From Owenia fusiformis (taxonomy: Eukaryota; Annelida; Polychaeta; Sabellida; Oweniidae), in assembly GCA_903813345.2 (NCBI GenBank), contig CAIIXF020000001.1, forward strand, positions 3,348,001 to 3,412,000: a stretch of DNA of 64,000 bases, given 5' to 3'. The translations under genes were made by a program, and so were the position numbers. The notes under the pieces are model-generated. The model was not told the DNA's origin. It was given only the letters and a program-made list of their open reading frames with translations, and did not search any database. This document shows, piece by piece, positions 13,101 through 23,700 of this stretch (position 1 is the stretch's first letter; each line of letters starts with the position of its first letter).

Positions 13101-14112
13101 AGAAAAGTTAAAGTCTAATAAAGTAACGTTTTTAAGGCAAAGTACTGTGTTTTGAAAATGCCTGCATAAAAAGCCATCAGTTCTTCGTGGAGTATGGTTA
13201 AAATCGAATAAAGTAACGTTTTACTGTCAAAATACTGTGTTTTGAAATTGCCTACATATAAAAATCATCCATTCTTCGTGGAGATAAGTTAAAGTCCAAT
13301 AAAGTAACGTTTTTAAGGCAAAGCACCGTGTTTTGAAAATGCTTACATAAAATCATCCATTCTTCGTGGAGTATTGTTAAAGTCGAATAAAGTAACGTTT
13401 TACTGACAAAGTACTTTGTTTTGAAAATGGCCTACATAAAAAATCATCCATTCGTAGAGATCAGTTAAAGTCCACTAAAGTAACGTTTTTAAGGCAAAGT
13501 AACGTGTTTTAAGAATGCGTACATAAAAAGCATCCACTCTTATTAGAGAAAACTTAAAGTCTATTAAGGTAACGTTATAAAGGCAAAGTAACGTGTTTTA
13601 GAAATGGCTACATAAAAAATCATCCATTGACAATGAACGAACGTTTTAAAGGCAAAGTAACGTGTTTTAAAATGCCTGCATAAAACATAATCTATTCTTC
13701 GTAAAGATAATGATTATATCACCAGGTTTCAACAGCCAAGGTAGCCAACGTTCCTTAATTACTTTTCATAATAACAAAACGAAAAAAACGGTACTTTTAA
13801 AATGTCAATATTTTTTGTCCCTATAGATCTATCGTGACATGTATAACCAAGTTGGAGTCCAACTTTAGACTGATTCATAAAACACATAACAATGCGATCC
13901 ATAATGGATCTAAATGACATACCCTGTGCATCACCACCACTTGTGAAGACTGCAATTGATTTGCCAGCATAGGAATTTTTTTCAACTTTGTGACCCTCTC
14001 TCCCAGCAGCAGCAATTATTGACATCCCTTTACTCAGATGCCTCCTCCTTTCTTGAGTTGCACAAACCCCGTCTGTGACAGTAGCGTCAGAAAATGACAC
14101 CGAAGCATCCAT
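1156..14112 (-). CDS. PFK: ATP-dependent 6-phosphofructokinase, 5' part (continues beyond the left edge)
   Basis: Phosphofructokinase phosphorylates fructose-6-phosphate with ATP in cytosolic glycolysis. Exons in transcription order: exon 1 13923-14112 (ATG at 14112, good Kozak context, A at -3 and G at +4); one of three alternative exons 2 (5742-5815, 4971-5044 or 4245-4318); exon 3 1533-1610; exon 4 1156-1345. The remaining exons lie outside the window. Exon 1 encodes the motif [13 protein letters not shown] of the nucleotide-binding loop. Exon 3 encodes [17 protein letters not shown]. Exon 4 encodes [17 protein letters not shown] and the [13 protein letters not shown] active-site strand. 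Phases join exactly: 190 + 74 + 78 nt reach a codon boundary, then 190 nt end in phase 1. Splice sites are all GT-AG. The roughly 8.1 kb intron 1 is filled with mobile elements. The gene is divergent from RPL19, with 430 bp between the two start codons. The family assignment is secure; the completeness of the 3' part cannot be judged here. Confidence 0.95.
2711..3742. mobile_element. Fold-back element with CTCAACCCC repeat arms, in a PFK intron
   Basis: An array of ctcaacccc(a/c)agt units at 2718-2860 is mirrored by its reverse complement at 3597-3735, around a roughly 740 bp centre. The 8 bp GTCTATTG occurs at 2703-2710 and 3743-3750 and is a likely target duplication. The centre holds a further small element (3125-3299) with GGC(G/A)TAGCCAG ends. 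No transposase. Confidence 0.75.
3125..3299. mobile_element. Short element with GGCATAGCCAG / CTGGCTACGCC ends
   Basis: It starts with ggggcatagccagc and ends with cctggctacgcc, imperfect inverted repeats. The same family occurs at 53251-53428. It lies within the fold-back element centre. Confidence 0.5.
3761..3942. mobile_element. Mariner-like MITE
   Basis: 182 bp element beginning CAGGGTAAGTCAAAAAA and ending with TTTTTGTCCCACCCTG, flanked by TA on each side. CAGGGTG-type ends and TA duplication are typical of Tc1/mariner derivatives. It lies in a PFK intron. Confidence 0.75.
4245..4318 (-). CDS. PFK: PFK alternative exon 2, copy a (last in transcription order)
   Basis: 74 bp exon encoding [20 protein letters not shown] then YFIKE. 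Acceptor attctag, donor GAG|GTATGG. Same boundaries and phase as copies b and c, again keeping both arginines. A CAGTA microsatellite lies in the intron between this copy and copy b. Confidence 0.92.
4796..4890 (+). repeat. CAGTA pentanucleotide microsatellite
   Basis: About 18 near-perfect copies of acagt lie between PFK alternative exons 2a and 2b. The array is likely to vary in length between individuals. Confidence 0.95.
4971..5044 (-). CDS. PFK: PFK alternative exon 2, copy b
   Basis: 74 bp exon encoding [20 protein letters not shown] then FLVKE. Acceptor acaag, donor GAG|GTAGGG. It is the most divergent of the three copies in its second half: NKYKVFLV replaces the VGAKAFLI or LGCKAYFI of the others. 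Both effector-site arginines are kept. The open frame, matched phases and conserved helix pattern argue that it is functional and not a decayed duplicate. It is separated from copy c by 697 nt and from copy a by 652 nt. Confidence 0.9.
5742..5815 (-). CDS. PFK: PFK alternative exon 2, copy c (first in transcription order)
   Basis: 74 bp exon encoding [20 protein letters not shown] then FLIRE, with the first G shared with exon 1. Acceptor ttttcag, donor GAG|GTATTT. It joins exon 1 (phase 1) to exon 3 (phase 0). This segment follows the GGDAQ loop. By homology it carries the two arginines matching Arg21 and Arg25 of the bacterial effector site (AVRAVVR here). Length and both phases are identical to copies b and a, so using two copies together would break the frame. 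Confidence 0.92.
6521..7876. mobile_element. hAT-like non-autonomous element
   Basis: Ends TAGGGATGTCATG and CATGACGTCCCTG are inverted repeats of the CAGGG type. The flanks gtatttga (6513-6520) and gtattgga (7877-7884) agree at 7 of 8 bases, fitting the 8 bp hAT target duplication. No transposase frame is visible in its 1356 bp. Confidence 0.65.
8891..10539. mobile_element. 1.65 kb element nested in the fold-back element
   Basis: Ends share ctggag(a/t)(g/a)ccttaaaatttaagg as inverted repeats. The 9 bp TTTCCGTTA stands on both sides (8882-8890 and 10540-10548). The other arm of the outer element keeps the uninterrupted sequence (complement at about 11975), which confirms the insertion. The ends contain palindromic gagccttaaaatttaaggctc blocks. 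It carries a tRNA-like sequence (10198-10267) and no visible transposase. Confidence 0.8.
10198..10267 (-). other. tRNA-like sequence (degenerate, SINE head or pseudogene)
   Basis: On the minus strand it has a D-arm-like A box (ggtatagttgttagggta), a perfect B box (GGTTCGATTCC) and a following TTTTT. The anticodon stem pairs poorly, so I do not call a functional tRNA. Gly(UCC) or Trp(CCA) could be read, but neither folds well. Confidence 0.45.
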
Positions 14113-14258
14113 GGTGTTAGGAGGATACTTCGTCTTCTCTAATTTTCAAATAATTTAGCAGATATTACAAGCTAAATTATATATTTTGAAAAAATGACCT
14201 TCAACAGCAGACAAGGTGATTAGTTCTTATTCCAATCACCAGGTTTAACTAAATTTGT

Positions 14259-14271
14259 CCACTAGGTGGCG
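14259..14271 (+). promoter_or_regulatory. CTCF-like motif
   Basis: CCACTAGGTGGCG fits the bilaterian CTCF core CCASYAGRKGGC at every position. It sits between two divergent promoters, a typical place for CTCF. A single motif can occur by chance, so binding is a hypothesis. Confidence 0.45.
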
Positions 14272-14508
14272 TCCATAATTATTGAACCCCGAATGAGGGG
14301 CCCTCTCGGTAAGAATAGCACTATTTTGATATAGATATTAATACGCACCGATAAACTTTGATTGTGATATATCATTATTGGAAAAAATATTGATTGTGTA
14401 ATATAATAATCAAGGTATGATATGTAAATATAACATATTTTCAAGAATTTTGCCATTTTTGTTCGAACTATTTTTTACTGCCCATTTACTCAACAGGTGC
14501 GCTTAGGT

Positions 14509-14520
14509 CTCCCTCTTTCA
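14509..14520 (+). promoter_or_regulatory. RPL19: Terminal oligopyrimidine-like tract of RPL19
   Basis: tctccctctttc directly precedes the short first exon. Ribosomal protein mRNAs commonly start at a C within such a tract, and it couples their translation to growth signals. The exact transcription start cannot be read from the sequence. Confidence 0.6.
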
Positions 14521-14542
14521 CATCGTGGTAAAATTCGCTACC

Positions 14543-17230
14543 ATGAGGTAAAATTCTCCCATTACTTTCCCTTTTACAGATATATTCAAATTGATATCAA
14601 TTTTTATTTTGGTTCACTTTCAACATGAATGTTTCAACCTACCATTGAGATATATTTGAAATAATTGTGCTGCTCACACACTATAGAATCTTGAAATGTA
14701 AAATGGGTGATAATTTTGAAGTTGAAAAAAATGGCTGCCATGTTTTAATTTTGTATAAATAAGTCTAAGGAAAACTACATCTATAGTACTTGCAATTACA
14801 TTGTAAACTCACTACAAAGGTTATATCTCTCTCTAATGTATGTGTATTATTTCAGTACACTGCGTCTGCAGAAGCGTCTGGCATCTGCTGTGCTCAAATG
14901 CGGCAAAAATAAAGTTTGGTTGGACCCCAACGAAACAAATGAAATAGCAAATGCTAACTCACGTAAGTACATTTTGAATTAGTTCTGACTAAAGTGTTTA
15001 TTAACATAATCATAAACCTCATCTGATGATAATCACCAGATCATTGTCGAAATGGCAGCATTATATGCCTGATGGCTGATACGTATCATCTCTTCTCTGC
15101 TTTTGCAAATTATGTAACAAAGTCATTTCACTTAAATCTGATCTGCAGTAGAATTTCTGGATTTTGGAACATAAATGAATTGTCCTCGCATGTATCTGAC
15201 AGAACTCAGTCACTTGAACAGAATAGAATTGACCGAAATGAAAATCAACACACTCTGCTCATATTATTTGTCCCTGTCCTTGTCCCTTTAGAAGTTGTGT
15301 TTATTGCGATTCCAAAAAATCAGGGGTTATTTGCAAAATCCCAAATCTCATTCCAAACAATGCAAAAAGCAAGAAATTTTAAATTAAACTGGAGTTGATG
15401 CATAGTTCACCACCTTCTCGAATGCTGTTCACTCCAGAGAGATATCGGAGATCCATTTATATTTGTTTCGGTAAAATTTAGCGTGATTCCTCCAAGTATT
15501 GGTAGGTATTTTCGTAAGAAATAGATAAAAATATTGTATACAGATGACTGATTGGGGTGTTCTGCGGAACCATCGATTCCAAGTTGAATTTATTATTATT
15601 GTTTCGATTTGCAAGTGATCCGCTATCTGCTATCTGTTCCATTGGCTGTGAGACGAGATGTGTGTTCAAATACACTGTTTAGTTCATAGATTATCTTAGC
15701 AAGTATAAATGTTGCATTGTAAATATAAATATCTAATTTGTACTGTTGTATTTTTCTCAGGTCAGAATATCAGGAAACTGATTAAAGATGGTCTGATCAT
15801 CAGAAAACCTGTAGCAGTTCACTCCAGGGCTCGTGTGCGCAAAAATGCCATTGCACGAAGGAAGGGTCGTCACTCTGGCACTGGAAAGAGAAAGGGTACA
15901 GCCAATGCTCGTATGCCACAAAAAATTATCTGGATGAGGAGAATGCGTGTGCTTAGGAGACTTCTGAAAAAATACAGAGAAGCCAAAAAGATTGACAGAC
16001 ACATGTTAGTATACTTGGTTCTTTAGGAGTACCCATTTTAGTCTTTATAAGGACTTGCAACACATGACTGCATACATGCATCTTTTCATCATTTCAAAAT
16101 TACTCAGTTTTTTCATTGTAGACATCAAGTATCAAATTAGCCTCCCATAAGTAAATTGTTTAGAGCATAGGTTTTCCTTTTTGGGTAATCATGTAATGGT
16201 GTCTTCTCATATCAATACCATTATTTAACACTGACTGAATCTTAGTCCTTCTGAAATCATATTGATCTTGAGGCATCAACGCCTCTAAGTTAAGCTGAAG
16301 AAAATGAGCTTCCTGGCAAATTTAAAACAAAAGAAATAAATTCGAGGTTAAGTATTGATGTCTTTCAAATAATGTAGTATTCTTTGGTGTCTCAAACGGA
16401 CAGGCCAGTCAGCCAAATTAATGAATTAAACTAAAAATATGATTTAGTATTTACTTTATGTATAATTGCATTGTATTCCACAAAAATCAGGAAATTCCTG
16501 TATGTGTTTCAACAAAGATAAAGTATTCTTCTTTCTGATTTCCAGGTACCATCAGTTATACTTGCAATGCAAGGGTAACACATTTAAAAACAAGAGAGTC
16601 CTCATGGAACACATTCACAAAGAAAAGGCTAAGAAACTCCGAAGCAAACAGCTCAGGTTGGTTGATAGAAAACAATTGGTTATTGCAACCTTATTGCGAC
16701 AGCTCACATCACAGTTACTAGAATTACGTGTTTACTCAGACATTTAATTTCGCATAATTTTGCATTTCTGGAAATGCCACATAATTCATTCACCACTCGG
16801 AGCATAATTGTTTGTATAATTTACATTTTTCTGAAAGAATGTAGTCGAATTTATCTTACTGCAATACTTAACATTTTCACTAAACCAAAGCAAGTCAAAT
16901 TCCTATATGAAATGATCATTTCATTTAGGGCCAATGCTCTGGGACATAAACGAGAATGAACCAGTGAGCTGTAAATGTATCATATTTGCTGTCAATGAGT
17001 TCTACCTCGACATTTCAACTCTACCAAAATTCTCTTGATTACCATTTTGATCAGTTACAATAAATATATCACCTGTCACCTAAATTGTTCTCTTTTCTTC
17101 CAGTGACCAAGCTGAAGCCCGCAGGACGAAGACTCGTGAAGCTCGCAAGAGACGTGAGGACCGTATCGCACTCAAAAAGCAGGAGCTTCTCAAAACTTAT
17201 GCCAAGGAAGATGAGGCCGCCAAGAAATAG
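14543..17230 (+). CDS. RPL19: 60S ribosomal protein L19 (eL19)
   Basis: Structural protein of the large cytosolic ribosomal subunit. Five coding exons: 14543-14547 (only ATGAG, then GTAAAA), 14856-14962, 15761-16004, 16546-16656 and 17104-17230 with TAG. Coding length is 594 nt, giving 197 aa, one more than the human protein. Recognisable stretches are [80 protein letters not shown] and the basic C-terminal helix ending in KEDEAAKK. The five-base first exon matches the vertebrate RPL19 arrangement. A pyrimidine tract, tctccctctttc, lies about 23 nt before the ATG and resembles the 5' TOP start of ribosomal protein mRNAs. ATTAAA at about 17255 is a possible poly(A) signal. No disruption was seen. 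Confidence 0.97.
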
Positions 17231-20200
17231 ACTGATTCAATTTGTACATTGTAAATTAAAAGATCTAATTAAAGGCGATAAGTGGAAACAAGAATTACAT
17301 ATTTGTTGTTGATTGATAGATATCACTGACAAGGAATGTCATGCAGCTGAAGTAATTATATGGCCATTGAGAAGTGGCGACATATTGTCCAGAAATGGGC
17401 GTGACATGGATTGAGAAGCAAAAACTTACTATTTATCTCCCCTTAGGCTTTTTTATCGCTCCCTTGGGTGCTATATTCTGATCAGTTTTGCAGGAACGTT
17501 TGTCACTTACTTTTGTCTACTCATTTACAGGTCAACTTTTCAGGGGTGTTTCATTGTATGATAATCTCAGTTGATCAATTTTTGGGGGTTTTATGTCACC
17601 ACCAAAAAGTGGTGTCATATTGTCGTGGTCTCTGTTTTTTGTGACAGCGGTTGGCATTCGGCAGTTTGTGTCTGTAAATTCTTATGCAATAACTTTTTTT
17701 TCAAAATCATCCATAAGTTCTCAGAAATTCAAATCTGACGAATGGTTTTAGATCCGACCTTCAATGACCTTCTCGGGGGAAAAGACATGCTATAAATTGA
17801 CCAAATCTTTGTTCAAATGTGACTTTAGACTGAGATTTGACCTTCTCAATGTCTTTTTTCAACTTGCTTCAAATTGACCAAATTTTTTTCAAAATCTACA
17901 ATTTCTCGAGATTTAACCTTTTTCAACTTGCTTTAAATTGATCTTCTTTTTTTAAATCATCAAGTTCTCAGAAATTCAAATCTGATGATTTTTAGATTTA
18001 AGACTTGAGCTTCAATGACCTTCTTAGGTAGGTATTTTTTCAACTTGCCTCAAATTGAACACGTTTTCAGGAAAATGATGTGAGCATCTAGGTGGTGACA
18101 TTTTGTCATGTAATGCCTTGTTTTCATATTTATGTTGTTATAAAGTTCATCATATTTCTGATTCTCTATTAGTATTAGAACTATAAAAATGACGTTTTTC
18201 CTCATCATTCTGGTATAAGGCATCTACTTAATTTACCACAAAACCTATACACTCTACTATACCTAACCCCTAGAAATGCATAAGATACTCTGGTTGCCTA
18301 ATTGTATTGTTTAGTATATTTTAAGTACCTTATTAACATCTAACAGTCATCTGATAAGCCATAATAAGGAACAGACAAATAAAAACAAATAACGCAATCA
18401 TTACAAATGGGTTGCTCATGAACACCAAATGCAAGGTATGGTAGAGTGATAGTGAACCCACCAATTACTTAATACAGAGCTTAAAGAGAGAATCAGATAT
18501 AGCGAGAAGGCTAAACAAAAAATTGTTTCAATTTTAGAATACTTTTGGCTCATGTCATTCCTTGTCATGTCTATTTTCTAAAAATCACAAAAGTGCATAC
18601 TTTATTCCAGGAAAACTAAAGATTTTTACAATAATGTATTATTTTTCTATAAGAATGGTTACCATTCTTATTATTTGGGAGAATTTAAACATTTTTCACC
18701 CATTTTTGCACTTTGAATCATTAATAACTTCACCAATTTATAACATATTGTGAATCTTTTGGGAGATATTGTATTTGATATTGTAAGGAATAGATTGGTA
18801 GGTCAATTATACATGTTGCTTGTAATTTTGTCACCCCCTATAGATCAGATTCTTCCTTTAATACATCCAAAGATTTAGCGACAATAAAATCCCATGAAAT
18901 TAGGACAGAGTGATAAGAGTTGGATTGATGGTTACAGTATGTCCGCCATTTGTGACCAAGGTGTGAGTACTAAAGTGAACCTACTGACTGACTGTAGATT
19001 AAGGTTTACTATTGACCATAACCTGAAGTGAATCTTATACAGTTAAATATATCGGAAGGTTCATTTAGATCATTCAAGTAAATGAAACCTGAGACCTAAT
19101 AAGTTGCACACAAAGCAGACCTGTCAATACTAGTAGCAAGGTATTATAAGGTAGCCCCTGGAAGGTAGCTACCAGGATCACAATCAGGTTGCCTATTCGG
19201 TCCAGATCAGTGGATCTACTTTCATATGAACGTTTAGTGAATTAGATGACTAAAAGATACAGATGTACTGTAAACAAAATTATCTGCTTGGTATCTCAGG
19301 ATCTATCTAACCTCGAAATCAAATCCAGGAAAAAAGTCATGTCGCTGATAAACAAATTCAAAACTTCATTTTTAAATTTAGATTTCAAATATAATACACT
19401 TTGACTATTTTGAATATTAAAAAATCAAGATTACTATAGTCTTTGGAGAAGAGGAGGGAAAGCCCCATAGTTTTAGACGTGACAGACATAATTACATCTC
19501 TTGCTTACCACCTTTGTTTTTCACTGGCTAGTTTACGAATACAACACGTCAGTTTGATGCTTTAAGTAATATTTCCATATTCCTTACATCTTTTTTTATC
19601 TTGGTGTTATTGTTTATAAAATATTAATCACCGTGCCAGCGGGGGTGCCAGAAATTAACATAATACTATTGGAAGCCTGTTTAGAAATTTTGAAACTGCC
19701 ATTGAATGATGTCATTTGCCTTTCGATTAGACCAATCAGTGACGATGTCTCCTCAATACAGATTTACATTATACATGTATCTCATACTTGAGAATGAGTG
19801 GGTTTGGGGTAGATATCACCCGGGAATATATATCATATCTGAGGAGCGGGCAGGATATATTATATATGTCCCGCTCCAGGGCAAATGTGGGCAGATATAA
19901 TATATCCATCCCGCTCCCGGGAATTTTTTAAAAGTTTTAACAATTTTTTAAAAATTAACATTTGAAAGTTTAAAATTTGTTAAAAAGTTTAAATGTTACA
20001 ATTTCATTGTACATGTATTGAACTAAAGGAATATTACGAAAATGTTAAATCCAAATTCTGCTTTACAGTATAGGCCTATCTTGTCATTTGAAAAGGTTGG
20101 AACCCCATACCCACTTAAGTATGAGATACACCAGTTATGTACGATCGGTTTTGGATATAGGGTATATCCCTCTGGAAATATTTATATCTCCCCTTGGTCC

Positions 20201-20640
20201 CTTCTTCCTCGGGATGATAAAAATATATTCCTCAGGATATAACCTATATCCAAAACCTCCCAGTACATAACCCTTATATGTCTTCTCTGAACCCTGGAGT
20301 TATTCCCCTCTTTCTTTAGAGGTAGCAAATAGTGAAACTCATCTCTCCTAATCATAAACCACTGCTGCCACCTTTATATCGGCCTAAAACTTCTGGAACA
20401 TTTATAAATCTCTCAGGCGCTGGTCATTTATAGATGTCAGACTTGTATGATTTTTAGGGGTCGTATCAAGAAAGTTTCCTCAAATTTTAAGTTATGTTTA
20501 CTGATTATTTGGACTATATTGCTGTAAAGATCATTAGTCGATGTCAGTAATCTGTAATGTAAAATGTATTTTACGTGTTCAAACACGACAGCGCTGAAAT
20601 GTACTGCAGATAAATGCCAAACAATAAAAACCAATAATCG
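17231..20640. other. Intergenic region between RPL19 and AGO
   Basis: No convincing exon on either strand. It holds the RPL19 poly(A) area, a dispersed repeat (17591-18122), and a stretch at 19800-20270 with repeated palindromic gatataatatatcc and cccgctccc blocks. The small open frames lack homology or codon structure. Confidence 0.6.
17591..18122 (+). repeat. Dispersed repeat of the GTCACCACCAAAAGTGGTG family
   Basis: It begins ttatgtcaccaccaaaaagt and ends gacattttgtcatgtaatgc-cttgtt. A short version with the same ends occurs at 36136-36280. The start is itself a small palindrome. Confidence 0.65.
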
Positions 20641-20666
20641 TTGTTTATACGATCCCCTTCAACTGT

Positions 20667-20679
20667 GGCCGCCATTTTG
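20667..20679 (+). promoter_or_regulatory. YY1-like motif at the probable AGO promoter
   Basis: GGCCGCCATTTTG matches the YY1 core found just downstream of many animal transcription starts. It lies 90 nt before the proposed AGO start codon. Its placement supports, but does not prove, a promoter here. Confidence 0.45.
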
Positions 20680-20730
20680 ATTCATAATCTCAACATCATT
20701 CCAGTGAAATCTATCGGTGCTCTAAAAACG

Positions 20731-20769
20731 ATGTTTTCTCTTCTCATTGAAGACAAAAGTATGATATAA
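20731..20769 (+). promoter_or_regulatory. Upstream ORF whose stop overlaps the AGO start codon
   Basis: A 12-codon reading frame (MFSLLIEDKSMI) ends in TAA whose last A is the first base of the proposed AGO start (TAATG, 20767-20771). If the 5' UTR includes 20731, AGO translation would depend on reinitiation or leaky scanning. The 5' end of the transcript is not known. Confidence 0.45.
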
Positions 20770-23700
20770 TGCTTCCAATTAACCCTATAGGACCTGGTAA
20801 GTCTTTATATCTAGTTTCTATTTAGGTTCTAACTAGCAGGACGGAGAAAAGGCTGTTACAAATTGAATATTTGAGAAATTTATGAATCACTCAAATCAGA
20901 ATGAGGAGATCAGAAAATTGAAAAATGTGGAATATATTCTAAACATTAGATGTATTTAAGATATTTTGAGTTTTTTTATTTTGCCAATAGTCCACGACTC
21001 TCAAATGAGATGGTTTTGATATATATTTTCGCCTCTGCTTCTCTAACAAGCATATATTGTCTGGCATGTTTCACAAACAAAGGCTGAACAAAAAGTGAGA
21101 AACACAAAACATCAATGTGTTACACTGAACCAGTGTAGACATTATTCAGAGGTCGCATGAAGTGCTTTAATGGAATAGCCTTTAGAATGTTCATGCTTTA
21201 TCTGGAATTTGATTTTAGAGGCACGGGGGGTTGTTTGCTGAAATTTTTTATGCTCTGTATCGAAATATGGTGTTAAAAACTTGTTGTCCAAAAATTAAGA
21301 ACCTTAGGAACATGTCGGGTAAATGGTCTTCTTATTTTCGTACAATCATCCTTTGTAGAGACTCATCTTTACAACTATGATTGAACATTTGATTTTAAAT
21401 AATGAAGAAAACATTTCTTTACAAAATGTTAGCAAAACAATAGAGAAATTCATAAAACATTTTCCCCTGATAATTAGGACAGTCTTTGCTTTGAGCATTT
21501 TTATTATCAAAGTCTCTTCGATGTTGTCTTTCAACTTTTGATATTTGATGATTTTAACTATAAGTTTACATCTAAAGAAAACTGTCCTCTCAGATTTTAT
21601 TAAAAAATGTTCATGTCCCTTTGGTAAAATGAAAGACATTTTCACATCAATATCAAAAGTCTGCCAGTGCCATCAATTTCTTTTATCAAGTTTAATTGTA
21701 TCATTAATAGATTATGTAAATCTAATATTCAGTTCAATTTGTCATAATACCCTTTGTCCTGAGTTGATTTAGAGTTCACCTGTATGAACAGTTTTGGTAT
21801 GATGTTCTCACAAGTTATCTATTCTCTAAAAAGCCAATTTAGCCTTATCCGCACTGGAGTGTTCAGGTGAATTTAAAAATCTAAGAAGTTATAGAAATTC
21901 AAAAATTCAAAGAACTTTCAACTTATTATAAGATGACCTTTTACAGTTAAAATAACCCATAATATATAAAATTTTCCTCATGTTAACAAGAAATACAAAC
22001 TTTCAAGACAATCAAGGATTCTAATTTATTTCTTACTTATTTCGTACACAGCGAATGGTTTTATACCAAGCTTGTCACCACCAGACTTTAACCAAAACAA
22101 CAAGGACTCTTTACGTACAATGCTGCCAGGTAAATATAACACTAAGCAGCAACGTTACCTCTAAATTGAACAGAATACAAAATATATATTCAGAAGTACA
22201 ATAGTAGGGGATATTCAACCCTGCGCTGTCTGTAATATAACGTTATTCATTGCATGCAATGTTAGAGGCAACAAACTGTACCATGTACAGGGGCAATGAA
22301 ATGCAGATCAGTCAAGCCCCCAAGGACGTAACATATGGGTATACTGTAATTAAAGCTTTTACCCATATACTGGGGTGATAAAAATGATTTCAGTACCCCT
22401 GATAATTTACCTATCATTTTACATGTTTGTAGTCACCTGTCTATAGATTACTTTTAAACTCAGTCTGTCTACCTATATGTATCTAGAATAAAATCTATAG
22501 TTAGTTTCTTTAGACATTCATCTTCATAGTGTGTAACTATCCATACTTTGTATAGGTAGGATTCTATTCCATCCAAGAACAGTATAAACTCTTCACTTAA
22601 TTGATACTAATTTCTCATATATTATTACCTGGAAATGATTTTTTATTTGGCTATATCCATGTCTGGAAAACAGTTCTAAAGAAGGCCACGGGTCATTTGT
22701 TATTTAGGGAATACTCATGAATATTAAGTATCGAAACCTGCTTCTTATATCACTTCAAATGGTCTCCAACCTTTTTTATGACATTTGGCAGACGGGTTGG
22801 TGTATGGCATCTATAATAGTTTGCAATAACTTACAAAGTTGTGACATGTTGTGTTAATGCCTTGTTTATAATATAAAATTATCAAGATGTCTTGAGTTGA
22901 TATCAGTGCAATTCTTTTATCAAAAATTGTTTTGATTCTTGAATATAGGCCTACCCTGTGAACTTCATGACTTTCTTCCTGGTTATTAGTTTTTTTCAAT
23001 GATCCGTGTCTAATTTAATTCATTTTTCTTTCAATTGCTATCCTATCTTGTTACTTTTTCAAATAAAGAATAAGTGAAAGTTGCATTATATTGCAGGGGC
23101 AAATCAGGAAGTTATCAAAGGGGATCCGAAAATGCATTTTGAAAATATTTTGTTGGAGACACATTTGAAAATTTTGCCCCATTTTTCAAATAAAATTACC
23201 TTATTTTCCAAAAAACAAATTAGGCATTATTTGAAAACGAGGCCCAAATTATATAGTCTCATCCATATGACAATTGGCCCATGTTCTTTTTATATCCTTT
23301 TGTTTTGTTGGTGTTTATTATAATTTGGGGAATCCCCATATGACTAATTTGAAACTAAGTCACAAGATTTGTAGTGGTACTGACATATATTTCTGTACAC
23401 ACTTCCTTACCTATCTTCCTCCACCCCTAGCCCCACCCATGCATAGCAGATGAATTCCTAAATTCCTTACTTGGGAAGTATTCTTTCATGTTTCCCCAGC
23501 TAATCACTCAGTACTCAACTACCTACTGAACCCCTGATGTACTGTCTTGTTTAGTTGTGAAAAAAGAAAAAATTTTTGTGAAATACCATGTAATATCATC
23601 ATGGGAAGATCTTAAGTAATATCACAATGGGTTACAATTTACTCTTAACAGTGAATTGATATTGGTATTTCTTGGGCCAACTAGTCCAAGCCATGATGAC

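Larger units (their letters stand above)
7930..13824. mobile_element. 5.9 kb fold-back element with repeat-array arms, in PFK intron 1
   Basis: Terminal inverted repeats start ATAGGGACA and continue for about 65 bp with few mismatches (7930-7990 against 13758-13824). The flanking AGAT (7926-7929 and 13825-13828) is a possible 4 bp target duplication. Behind the ends, each arm is a tandem array of units of about 89 bp containing cgttactttattggact or its complement: about 8 units on the left (8060-8720) and about 17 on the right (12120-13720). The inversion continues inward past a tttggtttgttttgtagtt block (about 10745 against 11835). The centre, about 10860-11740, has no recognisable gene. Confidence 0.8.
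14113..14542. promoter_or_regulatory. Divergent promoter region between PFK and RPL19
   Basis: The start codons of PFK (minus) and RPL19 (plus) are only 430 bp apart, so both core promoters must lie here unless PFK has an upstream non-coding exon. I see no clear TATA box for RPL19. The interval holds a CTCF-like motif (14259-14271) roughly a third of the way from the PFK start. Promoter activity is inferred from position. Confidence 0.6.

Noticed and set aside
12120-13720. Regular repeat array considered as CRISPR-like
   Set aside because: Units of about 89 bp without distinct spacers, mirrored in inverted orientation at 8060-8720, in an animal intron. It is a transposon arm.
15072-15398. 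108-codon open frame inside RPL19 intron 2
   Set aside because: No known motif, no splice context, and it sits between two well-supported RPL19 exons.
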